A DNA stretch of 50,328 nucleotides from Alphaproteobacteria bacterium. GTDB lineage: Bacteria > Pseudomonadota > Alphaproteobacteria > Rhodobacterales > Rhodobacteraceae. Made by a program: the position numbers and the translations under genes. Within the stretch, counting starts at the first letter, position 1. Each line of letters starts with the position of its first letter. Positions 17,914 through 25,564 of this stretch are shown here, piece after piece. The DNA is taken from positions 1-50,328 of the forward strand of contig JAUIAS010000022.1 of assembly GCA_030425395.1 (NCBI GenBank), given 5' to 3'. A model generated the notes under the pieces. It had not been told where the DNA came from. It made no database searches and worked only from the letters and a program-made list of their open reading frames with translations.

Positions 17914-18579
17914 CTAGAAAGGGGCAATAGTTGTCAGGGCGCGACGCATCCAGCCCTGTTTGCCCGAGTCGGCGATATCGCCTGCTCCGACATATTTGAT
18001 CTCTGCCGCCGCAATGCGATCAGAGTTGACGACGTTGTCAGACGAAATATCCGACGGCCTGACCACACCGCGCACGCGAACATATTCGTGCCCGTTGTTC
18101 AGGGTCAGTTTCTTTTGCCCGAGGATTTCCAGATTGCCACCGGCAAGAACGCGCACCACGCTGACCGACATACGCCCGGTCAACGAATTTGACTGGGTTG
18201 CATTGCCATTGCCGTTGAATGCGCGTGTAGTGCCAGCGTTCAGGCTGGTTTCGTCGAAACTGCCAATGATCGCGTCGGGCAAGTCGATTGCAAAACTGTC
18301 GCTCTTCGAGGACGCCGCCGCCTGGGATTTGCTGGCTGCAAATCGTTCGGTGAAATCCACGGTAAGGATATCACCGACCTGTGCGGCGCGCCGGTCCATT
18401 GCGAACAGGCCACGCGCGCTGGCGCTGTAGATGCCGCCGCTGGGCAAGGTGCTTTCGCGGGTGACGTCTTCGGAAGGGTATACAGGCGCAAAAAGCTCGG
18501 ACTCGCGGTCTTCCACCACTGTCGAACAGGCCCCCAGCCACACCAAAAGGACACTTGCGGGGAAAATCTTGGATCGCAT
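17914..18579 (-). CDS. flgH: Flagellar L-ring lipoprotein FlgH
   Basis: A 221-residue outer-membrane L-ring protein. The lipobox is visible at LGAC (cysteine 18) after a short signal ([14 protein letters not shown]), so it should be lipidated. Family blocks include AVGDILTV-like [15 protein letters not shown] and [26 protein letters not shown]. There is no flgA between flgG and flgH, unlike some alphaproteobacteria; FlgA is not encoded in this window. Confidence 0.94.
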   Translation of the reverse strand: MRSKIFPASVLLVWLGACSTVVEDRESELFAPVYPSEDVTRESTLPSGGIYSASARGLFAMDRRAAQVGDILTVDFTERFAASKSQAAASSKSDSFAIDLPDAIIGSFDETSLNAGTTRAFNGNGNATQSNSLTGRMSVSVVRVLAGGNLEILGQKKLTLNNGHEYVRVRGVVRPSDISSDNVVNSDRIAAAEIKYVGAGDIADSGKQGWMRRALTTIAPF

Positions 18580-18591
18580 CGGTTCGTCCCT

Positions 18592-19380
18592 TTAGAGTTT
18601 GTTTGCGAGATAGCTCATCATCTCGTCCGAAGCCGAGATGGAGCGGGAATTGATTTCATAGGCGCGCTGCGCTTCGATCATCTCGACAAGCTCCTGCACG
18701 ACGTTCACGTTGGATGTTTCAAGCGCGCCCTGGACCAAACGACCCGCGCCATCCGCCATCGGTGCGCCCACGATCGGCGGGCCGCTTGCCGGGCTTTCCA
18801 CGACAAGGGTTTCGCCTACGGGTTCAAGCCCGCGTGGATTGGTGAAGTTGGCAAGCGTCAACTGCCCGACCTCTTGCGACTCGACCGCGCCGGGCATGGC
18901 AACGGAAACAATACCGTCTCCGGAAATCGATATGGACATCGCGTCGGCGGGAATTTGGATCTCTGGTTGGATGACGTAGCCGCTAGCCGTTGTCAGAGTG
19001 CCTTCTGCGTTTTGCGACAAGGCCCCGTTGCGAGTGTATCCAATACGGCCGTCAGGCATCAGAACCTGAAGAAAGCCTTTGCCGTCCACAGCCATATCCA
19101 GCGCATTGTCCGTCATTGACAGATTGCCCTGGGAATAGATTTTCTCGGTGCTCACCAACCGCACACCGGTGCCCACCGTGGTGGGGGCGGTTTGCGCTGT
19201 CGCCTCAGAGGTCTGCGACCCTGCCGGGCGCCATGTCTGATAGAGAAGGGATTCAAAATTTGCGCGGTCGCGCTTGAACCCCGTCGTGTTGACGTTGGCG
19301 AGGTTGTTCGAGATTACCTGAATACGGGCCTGCTGGGCGTTCAACCCGGTCTTGGCCACCTGCATCACGTTCGAGGTCAT
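18592..19380 (-). CDS. flgG: Distal rod protein FlgG
   Basis: A 262-residue rod protein. The N-terminus (MQVAKTGLNAQQARIQVISNNLANVNTTGFKRDR) and C-terminus (LVEMIEAQRAYEINSRSISASDEMM) are classic for FlgG, and DGKGFLQVLMPDGRIGYTRNG is the central signature. The ATG follows AAGGGATGGG at suitable spacing. It is the first gene downstream of a well-matched sigma-54 promoter, so flgGHIJKL is probably its own transcript. Confidence 0.95.
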   Translation of the reverse strand: MTSNVMQVAKTGLNAQQARIQVISNNLANVNTTGFKRDRANFESLLYQTWRPAGSQTSEATAQTAPTTVGTGVRLVSTEKIYSQGNLSMTDNALDMAVDGKGFLQVLMPDGRIGYTRNGALSQNAEGTLTTASGYVIQPEIQIPADAMSISISGDGIVSVAMPGAVESQEVGQLTLANFTNPRGLEPVGETLVVESPASGPPIVGAPMADGAGRLVQGALETSNVNVVQELVEMIEAQRAYEINSRSISASDEMMSYLANKL

Positions 19381-19394
19381 TACCCATCCCTTTT

Positions 19395-19413
19395 CTCAAG
19401 AGTTCGTCTTGAG
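19395..19413 (-). promoter_or_regulatory. Inverted repeat in the flgG leader
   Basis: CTCAAG-N7-CTTGAG is a perfect 6-bp inverted repeat at about the predicted transcription start of flgG (near 19410-19411) and upstream of the ribosome-binding site. It could form a leader hairpin or be a protein site overlapping the start; neither is shown. Confidence 0.35.
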
Positions 19414-19421
19414 AGAGATGT

Positions 19422-19437
19422 TGCAAGCCCCGTGCCA
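19422..19437 (-). promoter_or_regulatory. Sigma-54 promoter of flgG
   Basis: Read on the minus strand the bases are TGGCACGGGGCTTGCA, which matches the sigma-54 consensus TGGCAC-N5-TTGCA exactly, with GG and GC 10 bases apart. The predicted start is near 19410, about 30 bases before flgG. Confidence 0.85.
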
Positions 19438-19485
19438 TTTCGTTGGGTGGCGGTCAGGCACCCGTCATCACAAGGGATCACCGCC

Positions 19486-19510
19486 GATCGGGTGGGGTGA
19501 TGTCCCGATC
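19486..19510. promoter_or_regulatory. Inverted repeat upstream of the flgG promoter (enhancer or terminator candidate)
   Basis: GATCGGG (19486-19492) and CCCGATC (19504-19510) are perfect 7-bp arms. On the minus strand the repeat lies just after flgF and about 75-100 bases upstream of the predicted flgG start, where a sigma-54 activator would bind. It could also be a stem ending the flgBCDEF transcript, but no T-run follows. Confidence 0.45.
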
Positions 19511-19544
19511 AGCCGTTGTCGCGGTGCAGCGTTTCGGGCCAGAT

Positions 19545-20309
19545 TTATTCCGGGGCCTGCATCACGCGGGATCCGCTTTCATCCATTTCGCGCGCGGTCA
19601 AAACCATGCGCATACCCATCTCGAACCCGCGCTGCACTTCGATCGAAGTCAACAATTCCTCGACCGCGTTCACATTGCTACCTTCCAGAGTGCCCTGCAT
19701 GATCTCGGCCAGCTGGTCCGCAGGCGGCAAGGGGCCGGTGCCATTGGGACGGATTTCGCCATCCAGACCTTTATAGAGCGCCACGTCTGGACCCGGTGTG
19801 GAGGTTGCCAACACACCAGCAAGGATCGGCGCGGCCCCATCGGGTGCATCGGCTTCCTTGATGTAGATTTCCCCGATATCAGTGATGACGATGGATTGAT
19901 AATCGGGCAAGACAATGGGCTCGCCTGCCGCATTCAGCATCGCATCCCCTGCCCCGTTGCGCAGGACACCGTCCAAGTCGCGGCGCATGTCGCCCCGTCT
20001 GCTTAGTGCCGGGTCGCCGCTTTCCGGCATCACATGGAAATAGCCGCCACCGTTGATGGCGACATCCAGATCCTGATCGGTGCGGGTCAGCCCGCCCTGG
20101 GCTTCTGAAAAGCCGGAGGGGCCGGATTCCATCTGAAAGGCGCGGGATCTCAGATCGCCCGCCACGTCCACGAACCGCGTGATTGTTTCGTTCGACAGAT
20201 CCCGCCGGAACCCCGGCACGTTCTGGTTGGCAAGGTTCTGCGCCTGCGACACCTGCGTGTCGCGGTTGACCGACAGCGCGTTCAACGCCGTATAGATCAT
20301 CCTGTCCAT
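19545..20309 (-). CDS. flgF: Proximal rod protein FlgF
   Basis: A 254-residue rod protein of the FlgE/F/G family. The N-terminus MIYTALNALSVNRDTQVSQAQNLAN and the C-terminus LTSIEVQRGFEMGMRMV follow the FlgF pattern, with VAINGGGYFHVMPESGD as the central block. Residues QNLANQNVPGFRRDL replace the common NLANVNTTGF, a divergence typical of FlgF. AGGAGAC precedes the ATG. It is the last gene before the flgG promoter gap. Confidence 0.88.
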   Translation of the reverse strand: MDRMIYTALNALSVNRDTQVSQAQNLANQNVPGFRRDLSNETITRFVDVAGDLRSRAFQMESGPSGFSEAQGGLTRTDQDLDVAINGGGYFHVMPESGDPALSRRGDMRRDLDGVLRNGAGDAMLNAAGEPIVLPDYQSIVITDIGEIYIKEADAPDGAAPILAGVLATSTPGPDVALYKGLDGEIRPNGTGPLPPADQLAEIMQGTLEGSNVNAVEELLTSIEVQRGFEMGMRMVLTAREMDESGSRVMQAPE

Positions 20310-20339
20310 TGTGGTCTCCTGCCCCGATTATGCGCTATG

Positions 20340-21602
20340 TCAGCCGCGCATCTGGATGATGGTCTGTGCCAGCGACGAAGATGTCTCAAGCGCCTTGGCG
20401 GAGGCTTGGTAGTTTCGCTGTGCAGTGATCAGGTGAACAAGCTCTTCTGTCAGTTCGACGTTCGACTGCTCGATCACGCCCGACTGCAGATCGCCATAGC
20501 CAGCCTCGCCGGGCGTTGACAGGCGCGGTTGCCCGGACTCGCGGGTTTCCAGATATGTGGCACCACCCTTGGGAGCCAAAGCTTGAACATCGACAAAATT
20601 GGCCACGGCCACACGCCCGACAGCCACCGCAATTTCGCCGCCGTAGGTTGCGGAAATAACACCGTCGTCGGTGACTTCCAGCATGGACAGGCCCAGCGAA
20701 CGTTCGCCGTCGTGATTGGCTGAATTCACGGCAAAGTTGGCACCTGATGTCACGGACGATCCGCCAACGTTCAGGTTCACCGTGCCATCACCGAATGTGA
20801 ACCCCATCCCGGACCCGCCGCCGACAAGAGCACCGTCTTCGTCAAAGGTCATCGTGCCCATATCCGGCGTTGCGCCGCCGCTGACTTCTCCGTTCACGGT
20901 CAGATAGACATTGTAAGATACCGATCCATCGGTGGCATCAGGTGCCTTGGACATGGCAAAATAGGCCCGCGCGTCCACCGCATTGCCGCTGGCGTCATAT
21001 GCGGGAAGGTCTGTGGCAAAAGCATATGTCGCAGAGTCGGTGGGATCGAAATCTGCGGCCGGGATGGCACCTTGCGATCCCATACCATTGTTGGCACCCA
21101 GCGGCATCGACACCGACAGTGCGATATTTTCCGTGGCCTTCGGGTCACCTTTTGATTGCGGGATCGAGATCGGCGCGGTCTGGTTGACCGACAATGCAGA
21201 CCCGTCACCCGCAACAGGAAAGCCCATCAGCATGGCCCCGGCGGAATTCACCACCGATCCATCCTTGTTCATCTGAAAGGCCCCAGCGCGGGTATAGGCG
21301 TATTCCGATCCTTCACCACCGGTGCGCACCTGAAAAAAGCCCGGCCCGCGCAAGGACAGATCAAGCACATTGCCCGTTGCCTGTGTTGTGCCTTGCGAAA
21401 AATCGCGGGTCATCTGGGCGGTTTCAACACCGCTGCCGACTTGGGCATCGGGCCGGCTGTAGGGCTGGTTTGCAAAAATGTCAGCGAATTCTGCCCTGCT
21501 CCTGTGGTATCCAAGCGTGCCAACGTTGGCGATGTTGTTGGAAGTGGCGGCAATATCGGTCTGGGCGGCATTCAGCCCGGAAAGAGCGGTAAGAAAGGAC
21601 AT
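20340..21602 (-). CDS. flgE: Flagellar hook protein FlgE
   Basis: A 420-residue hook subunit. It starts SFLTALSGLNAAQTDIAATSNNIANVGTLGYHRSRAEFADIF and ends ELVHLITAQRNYQASAKALETSSSL, both hallmarks of FlgE, with LSLRGPGFFQVRTGGEGSEYAY in the middle. The reading frame stays open upstream to 21842 inside flgD sequence, but AGGAGT 6 bases before the ATG at 21602 and the family N-terminus fix the start. Length is normal. Confidence 0.95.
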   Translation of the reverse strand: MSFLTALSGLNAAQTDIAATSNNIANVGTLGYHRSRAEFADIFANQPYSRPDAQVGSGVETAQMTRDFSQGTTQATGNVLDLSLRGPGFFQVRTGGEGSEYAYTRAGAFQMNKDGSVVNSAGAMLMGFPVAGDGSALSVNQTAPISIPQSKGDPKATENIALSVSMPLGANNGMGSQGAIPAADFDPTDSATYAFATDLPAYDASGNAVDARAYFAMSKAPDATDGSVSYNVYLTVNGEVSGGATPDMGTMTFDEDGALVGGGSGMGFTFGDGTVNLNVGGSSVTSGANFAVNSANHDGERSLGLSMLEVTDDGVISATYGGEIAVAVGRVAVANFVDVQALAPKGGATYLETRESGQPRLSTPGEAGYGDLQSGVIEQSNVELTEELVHLITAQRNYQASAKALETSSSLAQTIIQMRG

Positions 21603-21634
21603 GTCAGGACTCCTGAATACTGGATTGGGGGCGA

Positions 21635-22306
21635 TCAGCGGATGGACGTAACTTCGAGACTGCTGCGCATCCCGTAGTCTTCGACCCGCAAGGTCATTTC
21701 GGATGTGTTCTGGGGCATATCCACGCCGATCACGCGGGCGTAGACAAATGTATCTGTGGCGGCCTCGGCACCGGGAACGCTTTCGATGGCGACCCGAACC
21801 GGTGTCCGCGCCGATCGCAAATCCTCTGGCACGCCTTCCCATGAGAAGCCGACCATCCCGGCGGGCTGTGGACCCAGATCCTGACGATGCAGAACAGCGC
21901 CGGTTTCCGCATTGGTGTAGATCACACGGACTTCGGTTGCCGCATTGGGCAGATCCACGGCACCATGCACCGCGCCGCTTTCATCCGCCCGCGCTAGAGC
22001 ACCGGGCACCATGACCTGCTGACCCAAAAGCGATGATCCGGTTGCAATACGGTTCGAACCGATCTGGTTGCTGATTCCGCCAAGCGTGGTGTTGACGTTT
22101 TCAATGCCCTGCACCGTGGAAAACTGCGCCATCTGAGCCAGAAATTCCCCGTTTTCCATTGGTTTGAACGGGTCCTGGTTCTGAAGCTGAGCTGTCAACA
22201 GCGTAAGAAAGTCCTTTTGGCCCAGATCCCGGTCACCGGTGGCGCGTGCCGGGGTGTCCGTGTTCATCTGGTTGTTCTGATAGATCGACGTGACCGAAGC
22301 CATCAT
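21635..22306 (-). CDS. flgD: Hook-capping protein FlgD
   Basis: A 223-residue scaffold that caps the growing hook. The signature is GQKDFLTLLTAQLQNQDP then PMENGEFLAQMAQFSTVQGIENVN; an FlgD Ig-like/tudor region follows around VMVPGALARAD and RVIYTNAETGAVL. Two adjacent ATG codons (22306, 22303) follow AAAGGA; either can be the start. Confidence 0.94.
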   Translation of the reverse strand: MMASVTSIYQNNQMNTDTPARATGDRDLGQKDFLTLLTAQLQNQDPFKPMENGEFLAQMAQFSTVQGIENVNTTLGGISNQIGSNRIATGSSLLGQQVMVPGALARADESGAVHGAVDLPNAATEVRVIYTNAETGAVLHRQDLGPQPAGMVGFSWEGVPEDLRSARTPVRVAIESVPGAEAATDTFVYARVIGVDMPQNTSEMTLRVEDYGMRSSLEVTSIR

Positions 22307-22317
22307 GCGTTCCTTTC

Positions 22318-22731
22318 TTATTGACCCATCTTGACGGTACGCGACATCAGGGTGCGCAGGGTCGTCACGACTTCGAGTGTGTTCTGGTACTGGCGACTGG
22401 CTTCCATCATCTCGACCATTTCTTCGTCGCGATTGACGACGGCCTCAAAGACATAGCCCTGCGCGTCTGCAAGCGGGTGATCTGGCTGAAAGCTGCGCAC
22501 GGGTTCACGGTCCAGTTCCACGACATCGCGGACTTCAACGCTCGACAAACCGGATTTGGTCGTCTTGTCAGCATAGACAGTCGCGAAAATCGGGCGCATC
22601 GGGCGATAGGCTTCATCGGCCGTTGTGGCGACCGAACCCGCGTTGGCCATGTTGGAGGCCACGGTATTGAGCCGCACCATCTGCGCAGACATGGCCCGGC
22701 CCGCAACGTCAAAAATGTTGTTGATGGACAT
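22318..22731 (-). CDS. flgC: Proximal rod protein FlgC
   Basis: A rod protein of 137 residues from this start. Signatures are RLNTVASNMANAGSVATTADEAYRP and the C-terminal MVEMMEASRQYQNTLEVVTTLRTL. An ATG at 22737 overlaps the flgB stop (ATGA), but AAGGGAG is 7 bases from the ATG at 22731, so the latter is preferred; both are in frame. Confidence 0.93.
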   Translation of the reverse strand: MSINNIFDVAGRAMSAQMVRLNTVASNMANAGSVATTADEAYRPMRPIFATVYADKTTKSGLSSVEVRDVVELDREPVRSFQPDHPLADAQGYVFEAVVNRDEEMVEMMEASRQYQNTLEVVTTLRTLMSRTVKMGQ

Positions 22732-22733
22732 GC

Positions 22734-23120
22734 TCATTCTCCCTTGATGGCAGTGGTCAGCCCAGAGATCTTGCGGTTGAGCAACGTCAGGCTTGCTTGG
22801 TAGCGCATCGTATTCTCGGCGAACTCCATTTGCTCTACCGAGAGCTCTACTGTGTTGCCATCCAAACCGACCGAAACCGGATCCCGATAACCAACGGCAC
22901 CGTTTGCAATGCCACCAACGGCAAAATGACGGCTATCAGTTGCGCGCAATGCGCCGTTACCGATTTCAGATTGCAACGCGGCGTGGAAATCAAAATCCCG
23001 CGCCTTAAAACCGGGGGTGGCAGCATTTGCGATATTGGACGCCAGAAGCCCGTTGCGCTGTTCACGCAAAGACAAGGCGCTGGCGTGCAGACTGAGGTGG
23101 TCTCGTATGGCCTGAGTCAT
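22734..23120 (-). CDS. flgB: Proximal rod protein FlgB
   Basis: A 128-residue rod protein, first of the flgBCDEF run. The signature is [28 protein letters not shown], with [25 protein letters not shown] at the C-terminus. AAGGACC precedes the ATG. Its leader carries a sigma-54 promoter that faces the promoter of the divergent EP-rich gene. Confidence 0.94.
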   Translation of the reverse strand: MTQAIRDHLSLHASALSLREQRNGLLASNIANAATPGFKARDFDFHAALQSEIGNGALRATDSRHFAVGGIANGAVGYRDPVSVGLDGNTVELSVEQMEFAENTMRYQASLTLLNRKISGLTTAIKGE

Positions 23121-23159
23121 GCGATCTTGGTCCTTCGGTTTTCATCTTGCAGGTCGGTC

Positions 23160-23175
23160 TGGTCCGATCCTTGCA
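23160..23175 (+). promoter_or_regulatory. Sigma-54-like promoter for the EP-rich gene
   Basis: TGGTCCGATCCTTGCA has GG and GC 10 bases apart and a perfect TTGCA -12 box; the -24 box is TGGTCC against TGGCAC. The predicted start is near 23187, 34 bases before the ATG at 23221. It points at, and interleaves with, the flgB promoter. Confidence 0.6.
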
Positions 23176-23183
23176 GCGAAATG

Positions 23184-23199
23184 TGCAAGACCAATGCCA
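23184..23199 (-). promoter_or_regulatory. Sigma-54 promoter of flgB
   Basis: On the minus strand TGGCATTGGTCTTGCA matches the sigma-54 consensus with one change in TGGCAC and exact 10-base GG-GC spacing. The predicted start is near 23172, about 52 bases before flgB. Confidence 0.8.
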
Positions 23200-23220
23200 A
23201 CCACAAATGAGGACAAGAAA

Positions 23221-23658
23221 ATGACAGCGACAACCGCGAGGACGACCGTCTATAAACCTCGGCCAATGCCGCGCATTTTCAGCAGGGTGCTGGGGAAACT
23301 TTTGGCTCTACCTGTCGAGGAGGGCATCGAGGTATCGCGCGCAGTATGGGCCGATGCGCCAAGCGAAAAGCAGCGGTTGATGGCAATGCGGATGCGAATC
23401 CGGGTGCTGCACAATGCGGTGGAAACCCTCAAGAAAGCCGAGCCCATTCCCGAACCAGAACCGGAAGTGCCCGAAAACCTGATTGAACTGACGGCTATTT
23501 CCGTGTCCGAACCTGAGCCTGAGCCAATCCCCGAACCTGAAATCAAAGTTGAAACCAAGGAAAAGTCCGGCAACCTGATGAGCATCGACCTCGAAAGTGA
23601 CATGCTGAGTTCCATGTTCGCCGCCATGAGCAGCGATGACGAGGACGAGACGCCCTGA
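23221..23658 (+). CDS. Hypothetical acidic EP-repeat protein divergent from flgB
   Basis: A 145-residue protein of no recognised family. Residues 1-70 are basic and helical (RPMPRIFSRVLGKLLALPVE, then KQRLMAMRMRIRVLHNAVETL). Residues 74-109 hold two glutamate-proline runs (EPIPEPEPEVPE and EPEPEPIPEPEIK). The end is acidic and closes with SSDDEDETP. There is no signal peptide or membrane segment. GAGGA lies 7 bases before the ATG at 23221; the frame stays open upstream. EP runs usually form stiff extended linkers. The sigma-54-like promoter shared with flgB suggests a flagellar role, which is inference. Confidence 0.75.
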   Translation: MTATTARTTVYKPRPMPRIFSRVLGKLLALPVEEGIEVSRAVWADAPSEKQRLMAMRMRIRVLHNAVETLKKAEPIPEPEPEVPENLIELTAISVSEPEPEPIPEPEIKVETKEKSGNLMSIDLESDMLSSMFAAMSSDDEDETP

Positions 23659-23801
23659 TCTGTTCGCGAAGCTGCCACTTTCGTGCCAGATTCCGCCTTT
23701 AGCTTCTTTTTACGAACTTCTTGTATCCAGTCCGGGCAACGATGTGCTGTCCAGCGGGGACCAGGGAGGACAGTGTAGTTATCGGTTCAGGAGGCGCGCA
23801 G

Positions 23802-23969
23802 ATGAAACATTCCGCCAATATCGAATTCACCGAGGCCGCCCTGGCCTTGGAGGGTGAAAACGGCGTTCAGGTTTCCGGCCCCAAGGCATGGTGGATTGTC
23901 CCCTTTGTCGCATTTGGCTGCTATCTATGGGTTCAGATCATTTCCTATTTCACGGCATTCTTTTCGTGA
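23802..23969 (+). CDS. 55-residue single-TM protein, copy 1 of a tandem pair
   Basis: A 55-residue protein starting MKHSANIEFTEAALALEG and ending in one membrane helix introduced by KAWWIVPFV and carrying YLWVQIIS. An AGGAGG site (23789-23794) lies 7 bases before the ATG, a strong ribosome-binding site. A second gene 250 bases on (24218-24385) encodes a protein of identical length sharing MKH, EF, KAWWIVPFV, G-YLWVQ-IS and an aromatic end. No known family is recognised; it is not an obvious light-harvesting polypeptide, as the conserved histidine context is missing. A small hairpin (TTCGTG-N4-CACGAA, 23963-23978) covers the stop codon. Confidence 0.7.
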   Translation: MKHSANIEFTEAALALEGENGVQVSGPKAWWIVPFVAFGCYLWVQIISYFTAFFS

Positions 23970-24217
23970 TTCCACGAATGTGCCGGTTGGTCGCTTGGTC
24001 GTCAAAACTACCCCTAAACGGCCCACATGTTTTCCATTTCGAAACAGTCTGTTAACCGAATATCCATTCGAACGGCGTTGCGCGCTCCGCTTTTGGCTTT
24101 GGGCGTTATCTTTGGTTAGAGTTGGCCACTTTCCCTCTCCATGATTGACCCTCCGTGCGCTGGCTCGTTGCATATCTGGCGCGGTAAAACAGATGCACAT
24201 CTTCTGGAGGCATTCCG

Positions 24218-24385
24218 ATGAAACACGCAGACACCCTTGAATTCGCCAACGCAGCAGCGGTCCATGATAGCGGCGCTGACTCAGGATCAGCCCTGTCCAA
24301 AGCGTGGTGGATCGTGCCTTTTGTCGGACTGGGCGCATATTTGTGGGTTCAGATGATCTCTGCCGCAGTCGCATTGTTCACCTAA
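24218..24385 (+). CDS. 55-residue single-TM protein, copy 2 of a tandem pair
   Basis: Paralogue of the protein at 23802-23969 with the same 55-residue length and layout. A hydrophilic 27-residue head (MKHADTLEFANAAAV) is followed by SKAWWIVPFVGLGAYLWVQ, the end of the membrane segment and LFT. TGGAGG (24205-24210) lies 7 bases before the ATG. It ends 28 bases before a strong intrinsic terminator, suggesting a compact, highly expressed unit. The head sequences differ while the membrane part is conserved, so the membrane helix is probably the functional part. Function is unknown. Confidence 0.7.
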   Translation: MKHADTLEFANAAAVHDSGADSGSALSKAWWIVPFVGLGAYLWVQMISAAVALFT

Positions 24386-24412
24386 ACTTCGCTCTAAAAC
24401 CACACGTGATAT

Positions 24413-24447
24413 GGCCCGGCTGGCCTCAGCCGGGTCTTGTTTATTTT
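24413..24447 (+). terminator. Intrinsic terminator after the 55-residue pair
   Basis: CCCGGCTG-GCCT-CAGCCGGG forms a perfect 8-bp GC-rich stem (24415-24434) followed by TCTTGTTTATTTT. This is the clearest Rho-independent terminator in the window and ends the plus-strand unit of the small paralogues. Confidence 0.85.
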
Positions 24448-24531
24448 GCGGCAACCAGTCGCCATAAAATGCCCCGCAACCCGGACGTTAAGAACTGAGA
24501 ATAGGTAACTCTTAGCGAAACCGGGCACATA

Positions 24532-24918
24532 ATGTCTCTAGCCACTTGGCAAAGAATGTCTGGCGCGCTGTCGCGCCTGACGGGAAGCACGGCCAAGCCC
24601 GCCAACTCCGCGGGCGGGTTTACGCTCGTTCGTCGGCCAACCACTCTTCAGGATATCCGGCGGATCGAACAGCATCTGCCTGAAATTCTGGGCCGTGCCT
24701 TGGCGCGGGGTTGGATTGATCGAAATTTCGCAGAAGCGTTGCTGCTTGATCCCAAGGGGCTGTTGGCGAACTACGATGTATTCCTCCCCGACAATATCTC
24801 CATCGAGGTGGAAACCACTGACGCGCAGCGACAGCGCATCGTGGTCTATGAAAACCGCCCCAATGGCAACAAGCATCGGGTGATGTATCTTCAGCTTGTT
24901 ATGATGGCGGGTAAATAA
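24532..24918 (+). CDS. Small protein resembling the nitrile-hydratase alpha / NHLP leader domain
   Basis: A 128-residue soluble protein. Residues about 50-110 (RALARGWIDRNFAEALLLD, PKGLLANYDVFLPDN, SIEVETTD, RIVVYE) follow the pattern of the nitrile hydratase alpha-subunit fold and NHLP peptide leaders: F--LL-DP---L----LP--I-V--T-----VV. The catalytic cysteine cluster of nitrile hydratase is absent (there is no cysteine at all) and no RiPP-modifying enzyme is nearby, so neither enzyme nor peptide precursor is supported. The ATG at 24532 has a poor ribosome site; 24556 is an alternative. The next gene starts 2 bases after its stop. Confidence 0.6.
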   Translation: MSLATWQRMSGALSRLTGSTAKPANSAGGFTLVRRPTTLQDIRRIEQHLPEILGRALARGWIDRNFAEALLLDPKGLLANYDVFLPDNISIEVETTDAQRQRIVVYENRPNGNKHRVMYLQLVMMAGK

Positions 24919-24919
24919 A

Positions 24920-25564
24920 ATGAGGTTGGGCGCGATACTGGTCGGGATGGCGATGCTCCTTGGCGGCCCAGCGTCTGCCACAGGTGATTTCGGGCGGGCT
25001 ATGCAGGCGATCCGCGATGGCAATCCCGGTGAGGCCGTGACCGAATTCACCCGACTGGCCCAGAATGGCGACCCCGAAGCCCAGATCAACCTTGCCGTTC
25101 TTTTGGCCCGCGGCGTTGGCACCCCACAGAACGAAGAAGCCGCATTTTACTGGGCGTGGCGCGCCCGCTTGGGTCTGGAAAACAGGAAAGCCCCCGATGT
25201 GGTGGATTACCTCGAACGCCGCCTTGACGCCAAGACCCGCAATCGCGTCGCGGACAGGCTGGCAACAGATCTCGACAAATTGGCCGACAATGGTGACGGC
25301 AATGCGTTTCTGGGGATCGCCATTGCACTATTTGATGTCAGAGAACCGGCAAAGCCCAAGGATGCGCTGGTTTCCGCGATCGCAGCCACCGCGCTGAACG
25401 TGCCGAATGCATCCCTGGTTCGGGACGCCATTGCCCGCGATTTGCCTGAGAAAGAACGCCTGGACGCGCAGCGCCGCGCGGGTATCAGATTTGCACAATG
25501 GTGCGAAACCGCGCCGTCAATGGCAACCCAAGGCTTTTGCGGTGCGACGACCGCTACCAATTGA
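24920..25564 (+). CDS. Secreted Sel1-like repeat protein
   Basis: A 214-residue protein with a signal peptide (MRLGAILVGMAMLLGGPASA) and at least one clear Sel1/TPR-like unit (AVTEFTRLAQNGDPEAQINLAVLLARGVGTPQNEEAAFYWAWRAR). A second, degenerate unit follows around DKLADNGDGNAFLGIAIALFD. Such repeats form helical scaffolds for protein contacts in the periplasm. Two cysteines near the C-terminus (WCETAPSMATQGFCG) may pair. It is tightly coupled to the NHLP-like gene. In flagellar loci similar proteins have been linked to motility in roseobacters, but that cannot be shown here. Confidence 0.75.
   Translation: MRLGAILVGMAMLLGGPASATGDFGRAMQAIRDGNPGEAVTEFTRLAQNGDPEAQINLAVLLARGVGTPQNEEAAFYWAWRARLGLENRKAPDVVDYLERRLDAKTRNRVADRLATDLDKLADNGDGNAFLGIAIALFDVREPAKPKDALVSAIAATALNVPNASLVRDAIARDLPEKERLDAQRRAGIRFAQWCETAPSMATQGFCGATTATN

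Noticed and set aside
23734-23747. GG-N10-GC pattern upstream of the first 55-residue gene as a sigma-54 promoter
   Set aside because: Only the spacing fits; the -24 box lacks TGGCA and the -12 box is GTGC instead of TTGC.
23802-24385. The 55-residue pair as light-harvesting antenna polypeptides
   Set aside because: Size and single helix are similar, but the conserved histidine and its surroundings are missing and no photosynthesis gene is nearby.
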